Shown: one piece after another, positions 45,001 through 55,392 of the stretch
Position numbering within the stretch: the first letter of the stretch is position 1
How the letters are laid out: each line of letters starts with the position of its first letter
Assembly: GCA_030015575.1 (NCBI GenBank)
Contig: CM057347.1
Coordinates: 506,419,176-506,483,175 of the forward strand
Direction of reading: 5' to 3'
DNA length: 64,000 bases
Origin: Agapanthus africanus
Lineage: Eukaryota; Streptophyta; Magnoliopsida; Asparagales; Amaryllidaceae
Program-made: the position numbers and the translations under genes
The notes under the pieces: model-generated
Databases searched by the model: none
What the model was told of the DNA's origin: nothing
Seen by the model: only the letters and a program-made list of their open reading frames with translations

Positions 45001-47914
45001 GTCCAATTCCAGCGTTTATTATTACTCTAAGGTATAGCTGTCTTAACTAGCAGCAAATCCTCTTTGTTCTTGTTCTATTAGAACGTGGTTGATAGATTTC
45101 TTGTTTAAAGATTTGCATCATTCTTTACACGAAGATTTTTTATATACTTATTTTATATCCTTTAACAAGAGTTCTAATACAGTTGCATTATACTTACTAA
45201 ATTAGTTCCATATATCATATTTCAGTATCTAAAGTTGAGTGAATGCCAATACAACATAGTGGTAAAGCTTCTTGCCATGGAGCAAGAAGCTGGGCGCCAA
45301 ATCTTGCTTGCGTTAGGTCACAACCTATTATTTCCTTGAAAATATCTAATTTGGAATTAATTTTAGCTAGCAGAAGTGGAATGTCAAATGGACAAGAAGT
45401 CGGAGGAATTCCTAGCTTGCAGGAGGAACTTGAAGAAAAAGGCGAGTACATAGTTTCTGCTGGCTTCTATCTTCCCATAATATCTCTTACAGAACTTTCA
45501 ATAGATACTGTGGCCTACTACTGATAATGTTTGTTTCGGTTTTAAATAGCCTTTTCGATGAGAACTTTTGTGTCTGTTTTCAGAGAGGAAAGTTCGGGTC
45601 ACAGCTGCATGGGAGAAAATGAATACTGGAATACCTGTTAAGATGCCCAAAATTCTTTCTAATGCATCTAATTCAGCAGGAAATAAAAATAAGCCAGCAC
45701 AAAAGAAAACCCCCGTAAGCTTTCATTCTCATGTGCACATTAATTGATACCGAATCCTTTGGCGATACAATTTGACCGAGCATCCATTTTTTAAAAATTC
45801 TTGTCAGGATTGGATGGTGACACTTGGCCTTGCACATAAGAAGCCATCAATGAATGAGGTTGCATTGGGGAAAAGACCTGCCTCTATTGGAAACGGCACA
45901 AGCGAGGAGGCCAAAAACCTTGCTGCCGCTGCTCTTTCTGCTGTTAGAGATGCTACCTCTGCAGCTAGCATAGGAAGTGGGAAAGTTGAAGTAAGCTTAA
46001 CCCCCCCCCCCCACCCACCCCCACCCCAACCCCAAAAAAAATCGATAATGACTTGAAAGTCAGCAATCTACAAGCGTACTTTACTTTATAGGGGAAAAAA
46101 TAATAGAGCGAATAAATACAGATTGCACCTGAAAGCTTTATCCAATTGGGTAAGTGACTAAGCGTCGAAAATAGTCAATCTCAGAACAATCTCGTGTAGG
46201 TATATGTCTGCATTGAAACATGTATTGACACATCGAAATAAAGGATAATCAATAAGCTGGATGATGTTTGATAGAGTCCAAATACACATGCCAAGCCCCA
46301 GATCTCTGGCTGCGATGGCAACAAGAACACAATAGAGTCATTAATCATGGCCGAATATGTCAGGCCCCATGATCATACATCTTAGTAAACTGCATTCTTT
46401 GCTAACATGACCTTATATGCTGGCCGCCATGTTTTCCCTTCTCTCAATATTTTATCTTTCCTTTTTGTGTGTGTAAATTGCTTTATACTCTATAGCACCT
46501 CAAACTTAATTTAACTTTGCACATTAACGTTTTATTTTTCTAAGGTGTGTGGTACCTTAGACTTTGTTAGCACTTTAATACTCTATGCTAAATTTCTGAT
46601 GGAATATGCTTAAAAAGTCAATAAACGTATTGACTTATTAACACTTATACCTCTAACCTGGAGAAAATGATATTTCATCTTCTTCCTCCCTATATTAATA
46701 GACCCTAACCATCCATCCGCCGACCTAAGAAAACCTCTGTTGAAATTCTCAACTTTTTTCTATTTCAAAATAAAATAAAATAAATAAATAACATATCCAT
46801 TCTCATGCTCAGAAGCTCTATTTCATTATTAGCAATCCCAACCTTCTCTCGAATCTTAAAAACCTCTAAATAATCAGTGTCCAGGGTAAAAAAAAAATGT
46901 ACCCTGTTGATATTTCGTCGGCCAAGAGAATTGGGAATTTAAAGTAGGTTAGAAGACTGGAGTTTTATTGAATGAAGAAGAAAATGATCAAGCCAGATGT
47001 GATGAGGAGAAAATGAAGTTAGGGTATTTGGATCATTTTTTTAGTTAAGAGTAAACTGGATAACTTTAAGGTATTTAAGTGTGCCAACAAATTAATAGGG
47101 TGTTAAGGTGCGAAGTTAGGTAAACATTGAGGGATTTTAGTTTATAGTATATGTAGTTCTTTCCCTTGTTATTAATGATCTGCTTCGTGATTGCCTCTCC
47201 TTGCCTGCTTTGTTGAACTCTTATCATACCCATATCTGCAATTCATGACCATCGCTCGTGTTTTGTGCTCATATACGTATGTTTAAAATGTTCAAACTCT
47301 TCTTCTTCTTGGAAGTTTTAAGGTCAAGTTAAACACGTGATTTTTATGTATACCTGTTGAGTGATTATAAGTAGATTGTATGGTGATTCAAATCATAGGT
47401 TGGCTAAACTGGTGTTATCCTTGCCGTTTCAGTCATCTAATACTGTAATCTTTAGTTTCACTGTTCTAGTCATAACTATCCTTGTTTTATTTCTCCAAAG
47501 CCTTGACAAAATCCAAGTTTGACCTTTTACTTGTGCTTTCAGATAACTGAGGTTCGAGATTTTGCTGGTGAAGAGATAGAGATGAAGAAGCTTGTCGATG
47601 CCAATTCCGAAGCAGCTGAGAAAGCTAAGGCACAGGGTGCACCTCCATCTGCCCTCGACACAATCTTAGAACAAATAAAGAAGAAGCCGAAGCTGAGTGT
47701 ACTTGACAAGACCAAGAAAGACTGGGGCGAGTTTAAGGAGGAGAACAAGGGGCTTGGAGATGAACTGGATGCCTACAAAAAGAGCTCAAACCAATACCTA
47801 GACCGAGTTTCCTTCTTACATAGGACAGACATGCGAGAATTTGAACGCGAACGTGATGCTCGCTTGGCTCAGCAATCAAAACGGAGGACTGATATGAGAG
47901 AGGACGACTTGTAG
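39778..47914 (+). CDS. SWC5: SWC5 homologue (CFDP1/BCNT family), five exons
   Basis: Exons 39778-39811, 45367-45441, 45584-45714, 45808-45990 and 47543-47914 join in phase to 795 nt (264 residues plus stop). The N-terminal third is acidic and low-complexity, with an AWEKMNTG motif that is typical of plant members. The C-terminal third is the BCNT domain: ITEVRDFAGEEIEMKKLVD, LDTILEQIKKKPKLSVLDKT, KDWGEFKEENKGLGDELDAY, KKSSNQYLDRVSFLHRTDMR, then a basic end. SWC5 is a subunit of the nuclear SWR1 remodeller that exchanges H2A for H2A.Z. The length is as expected for the plant protein. Exons 3-5 are certain; exon 1 and the exon 2 borders are inferred from phase. The first coding intron is 5.5 kb and carries several transposon insertions. 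It is the only intact host gene seen here. Confidence 0.88.
40697..41224. mobile_element. Non-autonomous hAT-like element in SWC5 intron 1
   Basis: 528 bp flanked by the 8-bp duplication ATATCAAA (40689-40696 and 41225-41232). The ends are weakly inverted (TAAGGTTGTAAAAC and CAGTGTTAAAAAAAC). The subterminal zones carry repeated GATTAATCGG/CCGAATAA motifs. There is no transposase ORF. An 8-bp duplication is typical of hAT elements. Confidence 0.65.
41994..42047 (+). repeat. (CT)n(TA)n microsatellite
   Basis: About ten CT units followed by about sixteen TA units, next to a foldback element. The peptide LSLSLYIYIYIY is its translation. Confidence 0.9.
42048..42412. mobile_element. Foldback MITE 1 in SWC5 intron 1
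   Basis: Inverted arms of about 150 bp. The left arm begins GGAGCGCTATATTGCAAACC and the right arm, reversed, begins GGGGAGTGATTTATTACAAA; both contain CATATTTGAACGATCC and GTATGAAAAATCAAA. TA repeats lie on each side. It could form a long hairpin in the pre-mRNA. Confidence 0.75.
42451..42757. mobile_element. Foldback MITE 2 in SWC5 intron 1
   Basis: Inverted arms share CGGCACCCATCATC (GGCACCCATCATC on the left), TACACCAAATTT, CTTTTTCACCGTTGA and GGCGTC near the ends. No ORF. Confidence 0.65.
42788..43080. mobile_element. Foldback MITE 3 (related to MITE 2), partial
   Basis: Contains the inside of MITE 2 in reverse: GATTTAGTGGGTGCAAAATTA and CGACAATAGAACTTTTTAC, flanked by diverged arms (ATGTGATTCTAACA and TGTTGGAATCATAT). 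It forms a head-to-head cluster with MITE 2. Confidence 0.55.
43190..44665. mobile_element. Candidate decayed DNA transposon in SWC5 intron 1
   Basis: Both ends carry clusters of GTATGATACG-type repeats: TATCGTATGATACG near 43310 and ATGATACGATACAT / ACGATACATATCACG near 44600-44645. The inside has TCTCGAAGCCTTTG repeats (43450-43640). This subterminal-repeat layout is like hAT or CACTA elements. No clean ends or duplication were found. Confidence 0.4.
45367..45441 (+). CDS. SWC5: SWC5 exon 2, ending at a probable GC donor
   Basis: The acceptor is TTAATTTTAG at 45357-45366. In phase with exon 1 it reads SSRSGMSNGQEVGGIPSLQE followed by ELEEK. To join exon 3 in frame it must end at 45441, where the intron starts GCGAGT, a non-canonical GC donor preceded by AAAAAG. 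A canonical alternative ends at ATA/GTTTCT with the acceptor shifted by 2 bp (exon 3 from 45586). Translation could also begin at the ATG in this exon. Confidence 0.55.
45584..45714 (+). CDS. SWC5: SWC5 exon 3
   Basis: Acceptor TGTTTTCAG, donor CCC/GTAAGC. It encodes RKVRVTAAWEKMNTGIPVKM and a Lys/Asn/Ser-rich stretch. Phase 1 in, phase 0 out. Confidence 0.85.
45808..45990 (+). CDS. SWC5: SWC5 exon 4
   Basis: Acceptor TTCTTGTCAG, donor GAA/GTAAGC, 61 codons in phase 0. It starts DWMVTLGLAHKKPSMNEVAL and contains the alanine-rich SEEAKNLAAAALSAVRDATS helix usual in plant SWC5. A poly-C run follows in the intron. Confidence 0.87.
46483..47155. mobile_element. Candidate TIR element in SWC5 intron 4
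   Basis: Imperfect inverted ends: ATACTCTATAGCACCTCAAA on the left and, reversed, ATACTATAAACTAAAATCCC on the right. Matching inner words are AACTTTGCAC/AACTTCGCACC and TTAGACTTTGTTAGCAC/TTTGTTGGCACAC. About 670 bp, non-coding. Family unknown. Confidence 0.45.
47543..47914 (+). CDS. SWC5: SWC5 exon 5, BCNT domain and stop
   Basis: Acceptor TGTGCTTTCAG, 123 codons then TAG. It holds the complete BCNT-C domain, the most conserved part of the family, including LSVLDKTKKDWGEFK and YLDRVSFLHR. The last residues are basic and acidic (KRRTDMREDDL). Confidence 0.92.
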   Translation: MTEVRDFAGEEIEMKKLVDANSEAAEKAKAQGAPPSALDTILEQIKKKPKLSVLDKTKKDWGEFKEENKGLGDELDAYKKSSNQYLDRVSFLHRTDMREFERERDARLAQQSKRRTDMREDDL

Positions 47915-48154
47915 CCGTGGAAAAATTTATGTTTCGCTGCAAAGTAGCGATGCTTGATATTGATCTTTTTACCACGGCCTGTTGGTATTTATGCAAATCT
48001 GTTTTCAGGTGTTTTGGGTGTTGTGGTGTTTGAACTCTAGCTTTTTGGTTGGAGTCGATGTTTGAGTGTATAAAGAATTCTGCAATTATTATTTATTTTC
48101 ATGTCAGGTAATGGTAAACACAGATGAATCAACTGAATTAACTCTTCAATTTCC
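47915..48154 (+). other. SWC5 3' UTR, partly duplicated at 57684-57872
   Basis: Non-coding sequence after the stop codon. The part 47959-48154 has a diverged copy about 9.7 kb downstream. Confidence 0.65.
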
Positions 48155-48429
48155 TGTGACATGAGCCTTTAAAATATATTGTCAATTTGATGTGTATTAT
48201 CAATTGTAATGTGAATAGATTTTTCTTTGGCTAAATTGCAGGAAATACCCAAAACAAATGCTTTGGCCCCTCGATTTTATATTATTCCCAATATTCCCTT
48301 CACATTTAATATTTAATTAAAATATTTAAATAAAAGAAGAGAGAACAAAGATATTTTAAAATTAAATACTTAAGTGAAGGACATTTTGGAAATATAACAA
48401 GGTCGAGGGGGGCAACGTGTCGGGAAATT

Positions 48430-51400
48430 TTTAAAATTCTCAGAAATTTTCTAAAAATCTCAGAATTTTCGTTTTTCTATTTAGGTTTTTATACATTTTA
48501 CCATGAAATGTATAAAATTCCTAAAAGTTGTTTTCTTCAGATTTTCAATATTTTACAAGCTATAGTACAGGAATATGACGAAATTTTAAAAATCACTAAA
48601 TTTTGGTTTTCTAATATTTTGCTTTCTTTTACCATAAGAAAATCATGAAAATTTCAAAAACAAATGGGTAAATTGTCAAAAAGCCCCGGCCCGCTCGGGA
48701 GTTGTTTAAAAACCCCTGGTATTTTTAAAATTGTAGAAAGGGCCAACTGCTCAAAATCTTTATGAAAAAACTCATAGGTTTTTATTTCATTTAGGCCTTA
48801 CATTCTATTTTAAATGCAATTATTAAAATAACCCTCCCTCGCGTCGTGCTTAGATATTACAGGTAACTCATGCAACTACTTAGATATTACATGCAATACT
48901 TAGATATTACAGACAAATACTTAGATATTACAGCAACTACTTAGATACTATATGAAAGCAGAAAGTTATTTTAGAGGCTTTTGGCAGGAAAAAAGTATAT
49001 TTAGAAGGAAAAATGAAAACGGAATAGATATTACAGGCAACCCTCCAGATATTAAAAAGTCTCTAGATATTAGAAGCAACTCTTCTGTATTATAACTGGC
49101 TTAAATCCAGCTGTAAAGGACAGTCAGCCCACATGGGTAAGGGACATTTTAGGGTTATACGAAAATATTAGTTGGGAATTGTATACCAGGGTTTTTTTAT
49201 TGGGCCCAGTGTTTTTTAACAAGGCCAAAAAGCCCAGGGTTTTATACACAAGGTCTAAGCGGGTCGGGCTATTTGACAATTTATCCAAAATAAAATTTCT
49301 TTTGTTTTCTTCGATATTCTAATATTTTCAATGATATAATACATGAAAACCACGAAACTTTTAAAAATCTCAAAATTTTCATTTTCCTTCGATTTTTTTA
49401 ATGTTTTGCTCGTTATAGCACACGAGAATCACGAAATATACAAAAATTCCAAAAGTTGTTGTTTTCTTCAAATTTCAATATTTTGCATAGCACACGAATA
49501 TGGGGAAATTTTAAAAATCTCTAAATTTATGTTTTCTTCGGTTTTTCAACATTCTGGTTGCTATAACATAAGAAAATTATGAATTTTTTCGTTCGATATT
49601 TCAATATTTTCCATGATATAGTACATGAAAATCGTGAAATTTTTGAAAATCTTAGATTTTTTCGGGTTTTCAATATTTTGTTTATTATAGTGCACGAGAA
49701 GCACGTGATGTACAAAATTTTCCTAAAAGTTTTTGTTTTCTTCATATTTTCAATATATTTTGCATAGCACATGAACATGGCGAGATTTTAAAATCTCTAA
49801 AATTTATGTTTTCTTCGGTTTTCCAATATCTGTTTACTATAACACAAGAAAATCATGAAATTTTCAAAAGTAAAACATTATTTTTTCCCTTAGATGTTTT
49901 TTTTGATATATGAAAATTTTAAAATTTCATTTTTTATTCGGTTTTTCAATATTTTGCTTGTTAAAGTATACGAGAAGCATGAAATGTACAATAATCCTAA
50001 AGTTTTTGTTTTCTTCCAATTTTTAATATTTTGCACATTATAGCACACGAATATGGCAAAATGCAAAAATATCCAAAAACAATTTCTTAGTTTTTATAAT
50101 ATTTTGCTTGTTATAAAAAAATGATAAAAATTTCAAAAATAAAATATTATTTGTTTTCTTCGATATTCCGATATTTTCCATGAATAGCATGCGAAAACCG
50201 TGAAATTTTTAATAATCTCAAGATTTTGTTTTCTCGATTTTTCAATATTTTGCTTGTTAGCACACGAAAATTACAAAATGTACAAAAATTCTAAAAGTTT
50301 TTATTTTGTTCAAATTTTCAATATTTATAGCGACTTTTATAGTATCTTTAATTTTTTTTTTTTCAGTTTTCCAATATTTTGTTTGCTATAACATAAGAAA
50401 ATCATGAAGTTGTCAAAAATATAATATTTCTTTCTTTCTTTGATATTCCAATATTTTTGATGATACAGCATACGATAATCATGAAACGTACAAAAATTTT
50501 TTTCACGAATTTTCAATATTTTCCACTCTATATAACACATGAATGTGGAGAGATTTTAAAATATCCGAATTTCAGTTTTCTTAGGTTTTCCAATATTATG
50601 CTTGGTATAGCACAAGAAAATCAAATAATTTTCAAAAATAAAATATTTTTTATTCGATATTTCAATATTTTCTATTATATAGCATACGAAACTGCGAAAT
50701 TTTAGAATCTTAAAATTTTCTATTTTCTTCGGATTTTCAATATTTTGCTTATTATACCACACGTCACGAAATGCACAAAAATCCAAAAAAAAAATTGCTT
50801 CAAATTTTCAATATTATGCACGCTGTAGCACACGAATATAGCAAAATTTTAGAAATCTTTAAATTTCTCTTTTCTTCGGGTTTCCATAATTTTGTTTGTT
50901 AGCATAAGAAAATTTTAAAAATAAAATATTTTTTATTTTCTTCGATATTCCAATATTTTTCATGATATAGAACACAAAAATCTCAAAATTTTCAATAATA
51001 TAAAATGTTATGTTTTCTTTCTTTTTTTTTTCAATATTGAGCATATTAAAGCACATGATAATAATGAAATTTTCAAAAATCTTAAACATTAGTGTTTACT
51101 TTAGATTTTTTTAGTATTTTGCATGTTATAGCACATTACAATCGCGAAATTTAAAAAAAAAATCCCCAAAAAGGTTTTCTTTGAATTCACAATATTTTGA
51201 GCGTTACCTTACGAAAATTACGTAATTTTCAAAAATCTTAAACATTTCTGTTTTAAATATTTTTTTGCTACACACGAAAACAGTGAAATTTCAAAATTCT
51301 CAAAAAGTTTTAGTTTCATCGATTTTTCAAAATCTTGAATAAGGCAAAATTTTAAAATCTCAAAATTTGAAGTACACTTTAATTTTTCAATATTTTGCTA

Positions 51401-51480
51401 AATAATTCATAAAAAAAATTCAATGTTTTATATGCTACCATATGAGAATAGTGACTGTTTTTAAAAATTCAAACTTACCG
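48430..51480 (+). repeat. AT-rich minisatellite, about 73-bp subunits in a ~290-bp higher-order unit
   Basis: The recurring core is TTTTCTTCG...TTTTCAATATTTTGC...TATAGCACACGAAAATCACGAAATTTTCAAAAATCT-like (shown here only in pieces). Four subunit types alternate; the type with TTCGATATTCCAATATTTTCC recurs near 49310, 49605, 49893, 50160, 50447, 50656 and 50943. Spacing is mostly 267-295 bp. All ORFs here are repeat artefacts. Confidence 0.8.
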
Positions 51481-51644
51481 ACGTGTCTATATATATTCAA
51501 TTTTTAGTAAAATATCTGTTTGTTTTCACATTTAAGATCTGTGCCTATGATTTATTTTTTATAACATTTTATACGTTCCAAGGCTCAGGGCGATTCAAAT
51601 TAAGAGATGGATCAAATTAAGTAAAATTATGTCCATTTTATTAT

Positions 51645-52384
51645 TAATGGAGGTCCTTTTCGGGTCTCCGTCAGATGTTGTCTTCTGTCGATCTCCCGGT
51701 GGATTCTGGAGGTGATCTCCTGTTGCGTGTGGGCTCAATGGGTTTGAGGAGATTGGCGATTTGAGGAGTTTAGCGCCGAGTACCTGCAAAGAAGTTTCGG
51801 GGTGGTTTGGTACCACCGAGGACCTTCCGATGATCAAATTAGTACAAGATCTGAGCAGAGTAACGGCTAAGTGGAATAAAAAATGGCTTACTTGATACCT
51901 CTGTGATGGGGGTTTATATAGCGGTGGTGGCACGTAGCAGCAGGTGCGAGAATCTCGCCGGCAGTTTCGCTCCCGACGTCACGTCTGCGTACGGAGTGGA
52001 TCGCCTATTAATGAGGATCGCGATGGCGTGGAACGTGGGATGTTGCTGGCGGAGAATCTGCGCATGGCGAGATTCGCGGAGCGGCGGTTGAGCCTGTGAG
52101 CGGTGCCGTTGGTCGGTTGATGAGACCGAGGAAGATGACCTCGGCGGGAGAGCTCGCGGACGAGCGGGAGAGCCGAGGTATCTTAGTTCCGCGGTAGCCC
52201 GGAGACGAGCTGTGAGGCCGAGGAGGCCAATTGTGCAGGGGACTCGGAGGTGAGCCAGCGTTTGTTTGCAGCTCGGGTGCAGGGGTGGCCCGGTTAGCTC
52301 CATGTAGGCCTTTCTTCTGAGTTTTTGGACACGTCATCTGCCACGTGTCGTGGTCCTGTTGATCACCAATATTGAGCGTCATCA
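51645..52384 (-). repeat. 3' LTR of the non-autonomous element
   Basis: 740 bp, starting TGATGACGCTCAATATTGG on the minus strand. It differs from the 5' LTR by scattered substitutions and a 12-bp indel near 51789. The ORFs on it appear at the same place in both LTRs. Confidence 0.88.
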
Positions 52385-52400
52385 TTAGCCCCCCACTCTT
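52385..52400 (-). promoter_or_regulatory. Polypurine tract of the non-autonomous element
   Basis: AGAGTGGGGGGCTAA directly precedes the 3' LTR on the minus strand. A second copy lies at 54976-54990. Confidence 0.75.
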
Positions 52401-52739
52401 GTCCCGACCAGCTAGCGAGTCGGGTCAGGAGTGGACTGCCGGGCCGCCCGGGATAAGCTCTCTCCTAAGGTTTCGTCGGGACGCGTCCTCGGGCTGTCAG
52501 CTGTCTTTTCTGCCAGCGAATTAGGGCGAGAGCTCTGCATTTAAGGAAGGTGCGCCGGTTCGTGCATCCTGCCACTGAAGCGACGGTCCACGTGTCAAGC
52601 GTCGGTTGGTCGACGCGACTTGTGCAGACCTGTGGCGTCTGATGGGACGCGGTCCAATGCGGGAACGACAAGTGGAGCATTCGGTCGTCGAGTTGACTTC
52701 GATCACATGATGTCTTTTGTTGGGGCTTCGGGTCCGCTG

Positions 52740-54976
52740 GGATGCGCCGAGCAGAAAGGGGCTCGACGGCCTCGCGATGAGGGCTTCAGACCCTCAGCGT
52801 TTGGTGAGCGTCCGGTGGGCAGGAGGATGCCCGCTGGGGATGCGCCGAGCAGGAAGGATCTCGGCGGCCTCGCAATGAGGGCTTCAGACCCTCAGCGTCT
52901 GATGGGCAGGAGGATACCCGCTGGGAATACGCCGAGCAGGAAGGAACTTGGCGGCCTTTCGATGAGGGCTTGAGGTCCTCGGCACTGGAGGGGCCGTTCG
53001 AGGCCTGCGAAGGATGGCCAAGCAGGGTAGCTGCTCGGTGCCTCTTGGCGAGGGCTTTGATCCTTGACGTTGGAAGGGTCGTAGGAGGCCTGCTAAGGAT
53101 AACCGGGCAGTGAAGCTGCACGGTTGCCTCTTGGCGAGGGCTCTGATCCCTGGCGTTGCGAGTAGGGAAGCTACCGGCCAGAGATAGCCGAGCAGGGAAG
53201 CCGCTCGGTCGCCTCTAAGGAGGACTCTGATCCTTAGCGTTGGAGGGGTCGTAGGAGGCCTGCTAAGGATGGCCGAGCAGGGTAGCTGCTCAGTGCCTCT
53301 TGGCGAGGGTTTTGATCTCTGGCGTCGTGGGTAGGCAACTACCAGCCTGGGATGACCGAGCGGGGTAGCCGCTCGGGTGCCTCTTGCGAGGGCTTCGATT
53401 CCTGGCGTTGTGGGTAGGGAGCTACTAGCCGGAGATGACCGAGCAAGGGTCGGGCTCGGTTGCCTCTTGCGAGGGCTTTTGATCCTTCAGGACGGGAACC
53501 GAGCAGGGTTACTGCCCAGTGCCTCTTGGCGAGGACTTTGATCCCTGTCGGTTGTGGTAGGAAGCTACCAGCCGGGGATAGCCGAGCAAGGACTCGACTG
53601 CCTCTGGGAGGACTTTGGTCCTTAGCGCGGGATGGGCTGTAAGAAGCCTACCAAGGATCCTTGGCCGGGCAGGGTTACTGCCCGGTGCCTCTTGGCGAGG
53701 GCTTTTGTCCTGAAAGATAGCCGAGCGAGGGATTCTCGGGCTCGACTGCCTCTGGGAGGGCTTTTTGATCCCTGGCGTTGCGGTAGGGAAGCTGCCCGCC
53801 AGGGATAGCCGAGCGAGGGATCCTCGGGCTCGACTGCCTCTGGGAGGACTTTCTGATCCCTGGCATTGCGGTAGGGAAGCTACCCGCCAGGGATAGCCGA
53901 GCGAGGGATCCTCGGGCTCGACTGTCTCTGGGAGGACTTTCTAATCCCTAGTGTTGCGGTAGAGAAGCTACCCGTCAGGGATAACCGAGCAGGGTAGCTG
54001 CTGAGCTGCTTCTTAGTGAGGACTTAGATCCTTAGCGTTGGAGGGGCCGTAGGAGGCCTGCTAAGGATAACCGGGCAGTGAAGCTGCGCGGTTGCCTCTT
54101 GGTGAGGGCTTTGATTCCTGGCGTTGCGAGTAAAGAAGCCACCGGCCAGGGATAGCCGAGCAGGGATGCCGCTCGGCCGCCTCTAAGGAGGACTCTGATC
54201 CTTAGCGTTGGAGAGGCCGTAGGAGGCCTGCTAAGGATGGCCGAGCAGGGTAGCTGCTCGGTGCCTCTTGGCGAGGGCTTTGATCTCTGGCGTCATGGGT
54301 AGGCAACTACCAGCCTGGGATGACCGAGCGGGGTAGCCGCTCGGGTGCCTCTTGCGAGGGCTTCGATCCCTGGCGTTGTGGGTAGGGAGCTACTAGCCGG
54401 AGATGACCGAGCAAGGGTCGGGCTCGGTTGCCTCTTGCGTGGGCTTTTGATCCTTCATGACGGGGACCGAGCAGGGTTACTGTCCAGTGCCTCTTGGCGA
54501 TGACTTTGATCCCTGTCGGTTGTGGTAGGAAGCTACCAGCCGGGGATAGCCGAGCAAGGACTCGACTGCCTCTGGGAGGACTTTGGTCCTTAGCGCGTAA
54601 GGGGCTGTAAGAAGCCTACCAAGGACTCTTGGCCGGGCAGGGTTACTGCCCGGTGCTTCTTAGCGAGGGCTTTTGTCCTGAAGGATAGCCGAGCGAGGGA
54701 TCCTCGGGCTCGACTGCCTCTGAGAGAGCTTTCTGATCCCTGGCGTTGCTGTAGGGAAGCTACCCGCTAGGGATAGCCGAGCGAGAGATCCTCGGCTCGA
54801 CTGCCTCTGGGAGGACTTTCTGATCCGTGGCGTTGCGGTAGGGAAGCTACCCGCCAGGGATAACCGAGCAGGGTAGCTGCTGGGCTGCCTCTTAGTGAGG
54901 GCTTAGATCCTTAGCGTTGGAGGGGCCGTAGGAGGCCTGCTAAGGATAACCGGGCAGTGAAGCCGCGCGGTTGCCT
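52740..54976 (-). repeat. GC-rich tandem repeat array inside the non-autonomous LTR element
   Basis: Repeats of roughly 85-120 bp share GCCGAGCAGGGTAGCTGCTC, TGCCTCTTGGCGAGGGCTTT and GATCCCTGGCGTTG. A larger unit containing many of them is duplicated: the word GTAGGAGGCCTGCTAAGGAT occurs near 53080, 53250, 54048, 54218 and 54926, giving large copies of about 968 and 879 bp. Short hairpins such as GAGCAGGGTAGCTGCTC recur. Confidence 0.85.
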
Positions 54977-55000
54977 TAGCCCCCCCACTCTCGTTCCGAT

Positions 55001-55327
55001 TTATTTTGTGCGTCGGGTCGAGAGTGGACTGCTTGATTCTCTCTGTGCGGCTTGGCGCTGGTAATTCCTTGTGGTGGGTTGTCCGGCGGGCCTCAGCGAG
55101 TATCGGCTTGTGAGACCTGTGGCCATGGGACGTAGCCTGCCGGTGGTCAGCCGTGCCGACGAGGGCAGAGTCTCTTGGAGGCGGATGAGCGGCGATCTGG
55201 GGCCATGTAGTCGGTCTATTCGGCCGGCAAGGGCGTTGATGACGGTCGCCGGAGGAGGTTCATCCGCGCCTCCGTTGAGGGGGAGGCGACGGCTGGTATC
55301 TGGATCTTCAGGGTGATCGCTTGCCAT
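55001..55327 (-). CDS. Short gag-like leader ORF of the non-autonomous element
   Basis: 108 codons beginning MASDHPEDPDTSRRLPLNGG, about 65 bp inside the 5' LTR. It is Pro/Arg/Ser-rich, with no zinc knuckle or enzyme motif. The position and a PPPATVINALAGRIDRL segment fit the N-terminus of a Tat-type gag; the rest of gag is absent. It may not be translated. Confidence 0.45.
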   Translation of the reverse strand: MASDHPEDPDTSRRLPLNGGADEPPPATVINALAGRIDRLHGPRSPLIRLQETLPSSARLTTGRLRPMATGLTSRYSLRPAGQPTTRNYQRQAAQRESSSPLSTRRTK

Positions 55328-55372
55328 TTGGGCGGAGATCGGAAGGCCAACTTTTGTTTTTGTGGAGCTTTG

Positions 55373-55392
55373 TTCCCACAGACGGCGCCAAC
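55373..55392 (-). promoter_or_regulatory. Primer binding site of the non-autonomous element
   Basis: TGGCGCCGTCTGTGGGAA on the minus strand, two bases inside the LTR. This is the primer site common in Tat-lineage gypsy elements. Confidence 0.85.

Larger units (their letters stand above)
39200..48110 (+). other. SWC5/CFDP1 transcription unit (inferred extent)
   Basis: The 5' UTR probably lies in 39200-39402. A 5'-UTR intron is suggested by a donor AAAGAG/GTATTT at 39403 and an acceptor GGATGCAG at 39760. The 3' UTR runs from 47915 to about 48110. Coding introns are 39812-45366, 45442-45583, 45715-45807 and 45991-47542. Transcript ends are guesses. Confidence 0.55.

Noticed and set aside
45243-45524. 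93-codon plus-strand ORF upstream of SWC5 exon 3
   Set aside because: Only its middle (45367-45441) fits as an SWC5 exon by phase; the ends run through splice sites and have no family match.
49343-51089. Many 60-80-codon ORFs rich in Phe/Ile/Lys
   Set aside because: All lie in the AT-rich minisatellite and repeat with its period on both strands.
51903-52385. ORFs of 60-129 codons in the 51.9-52.4 kb region, repeated at 55.7-56.1 kb
   Set aside because: They lie in the two LTRs of the same element and occur in opposing frames; no conserved domain is seen.
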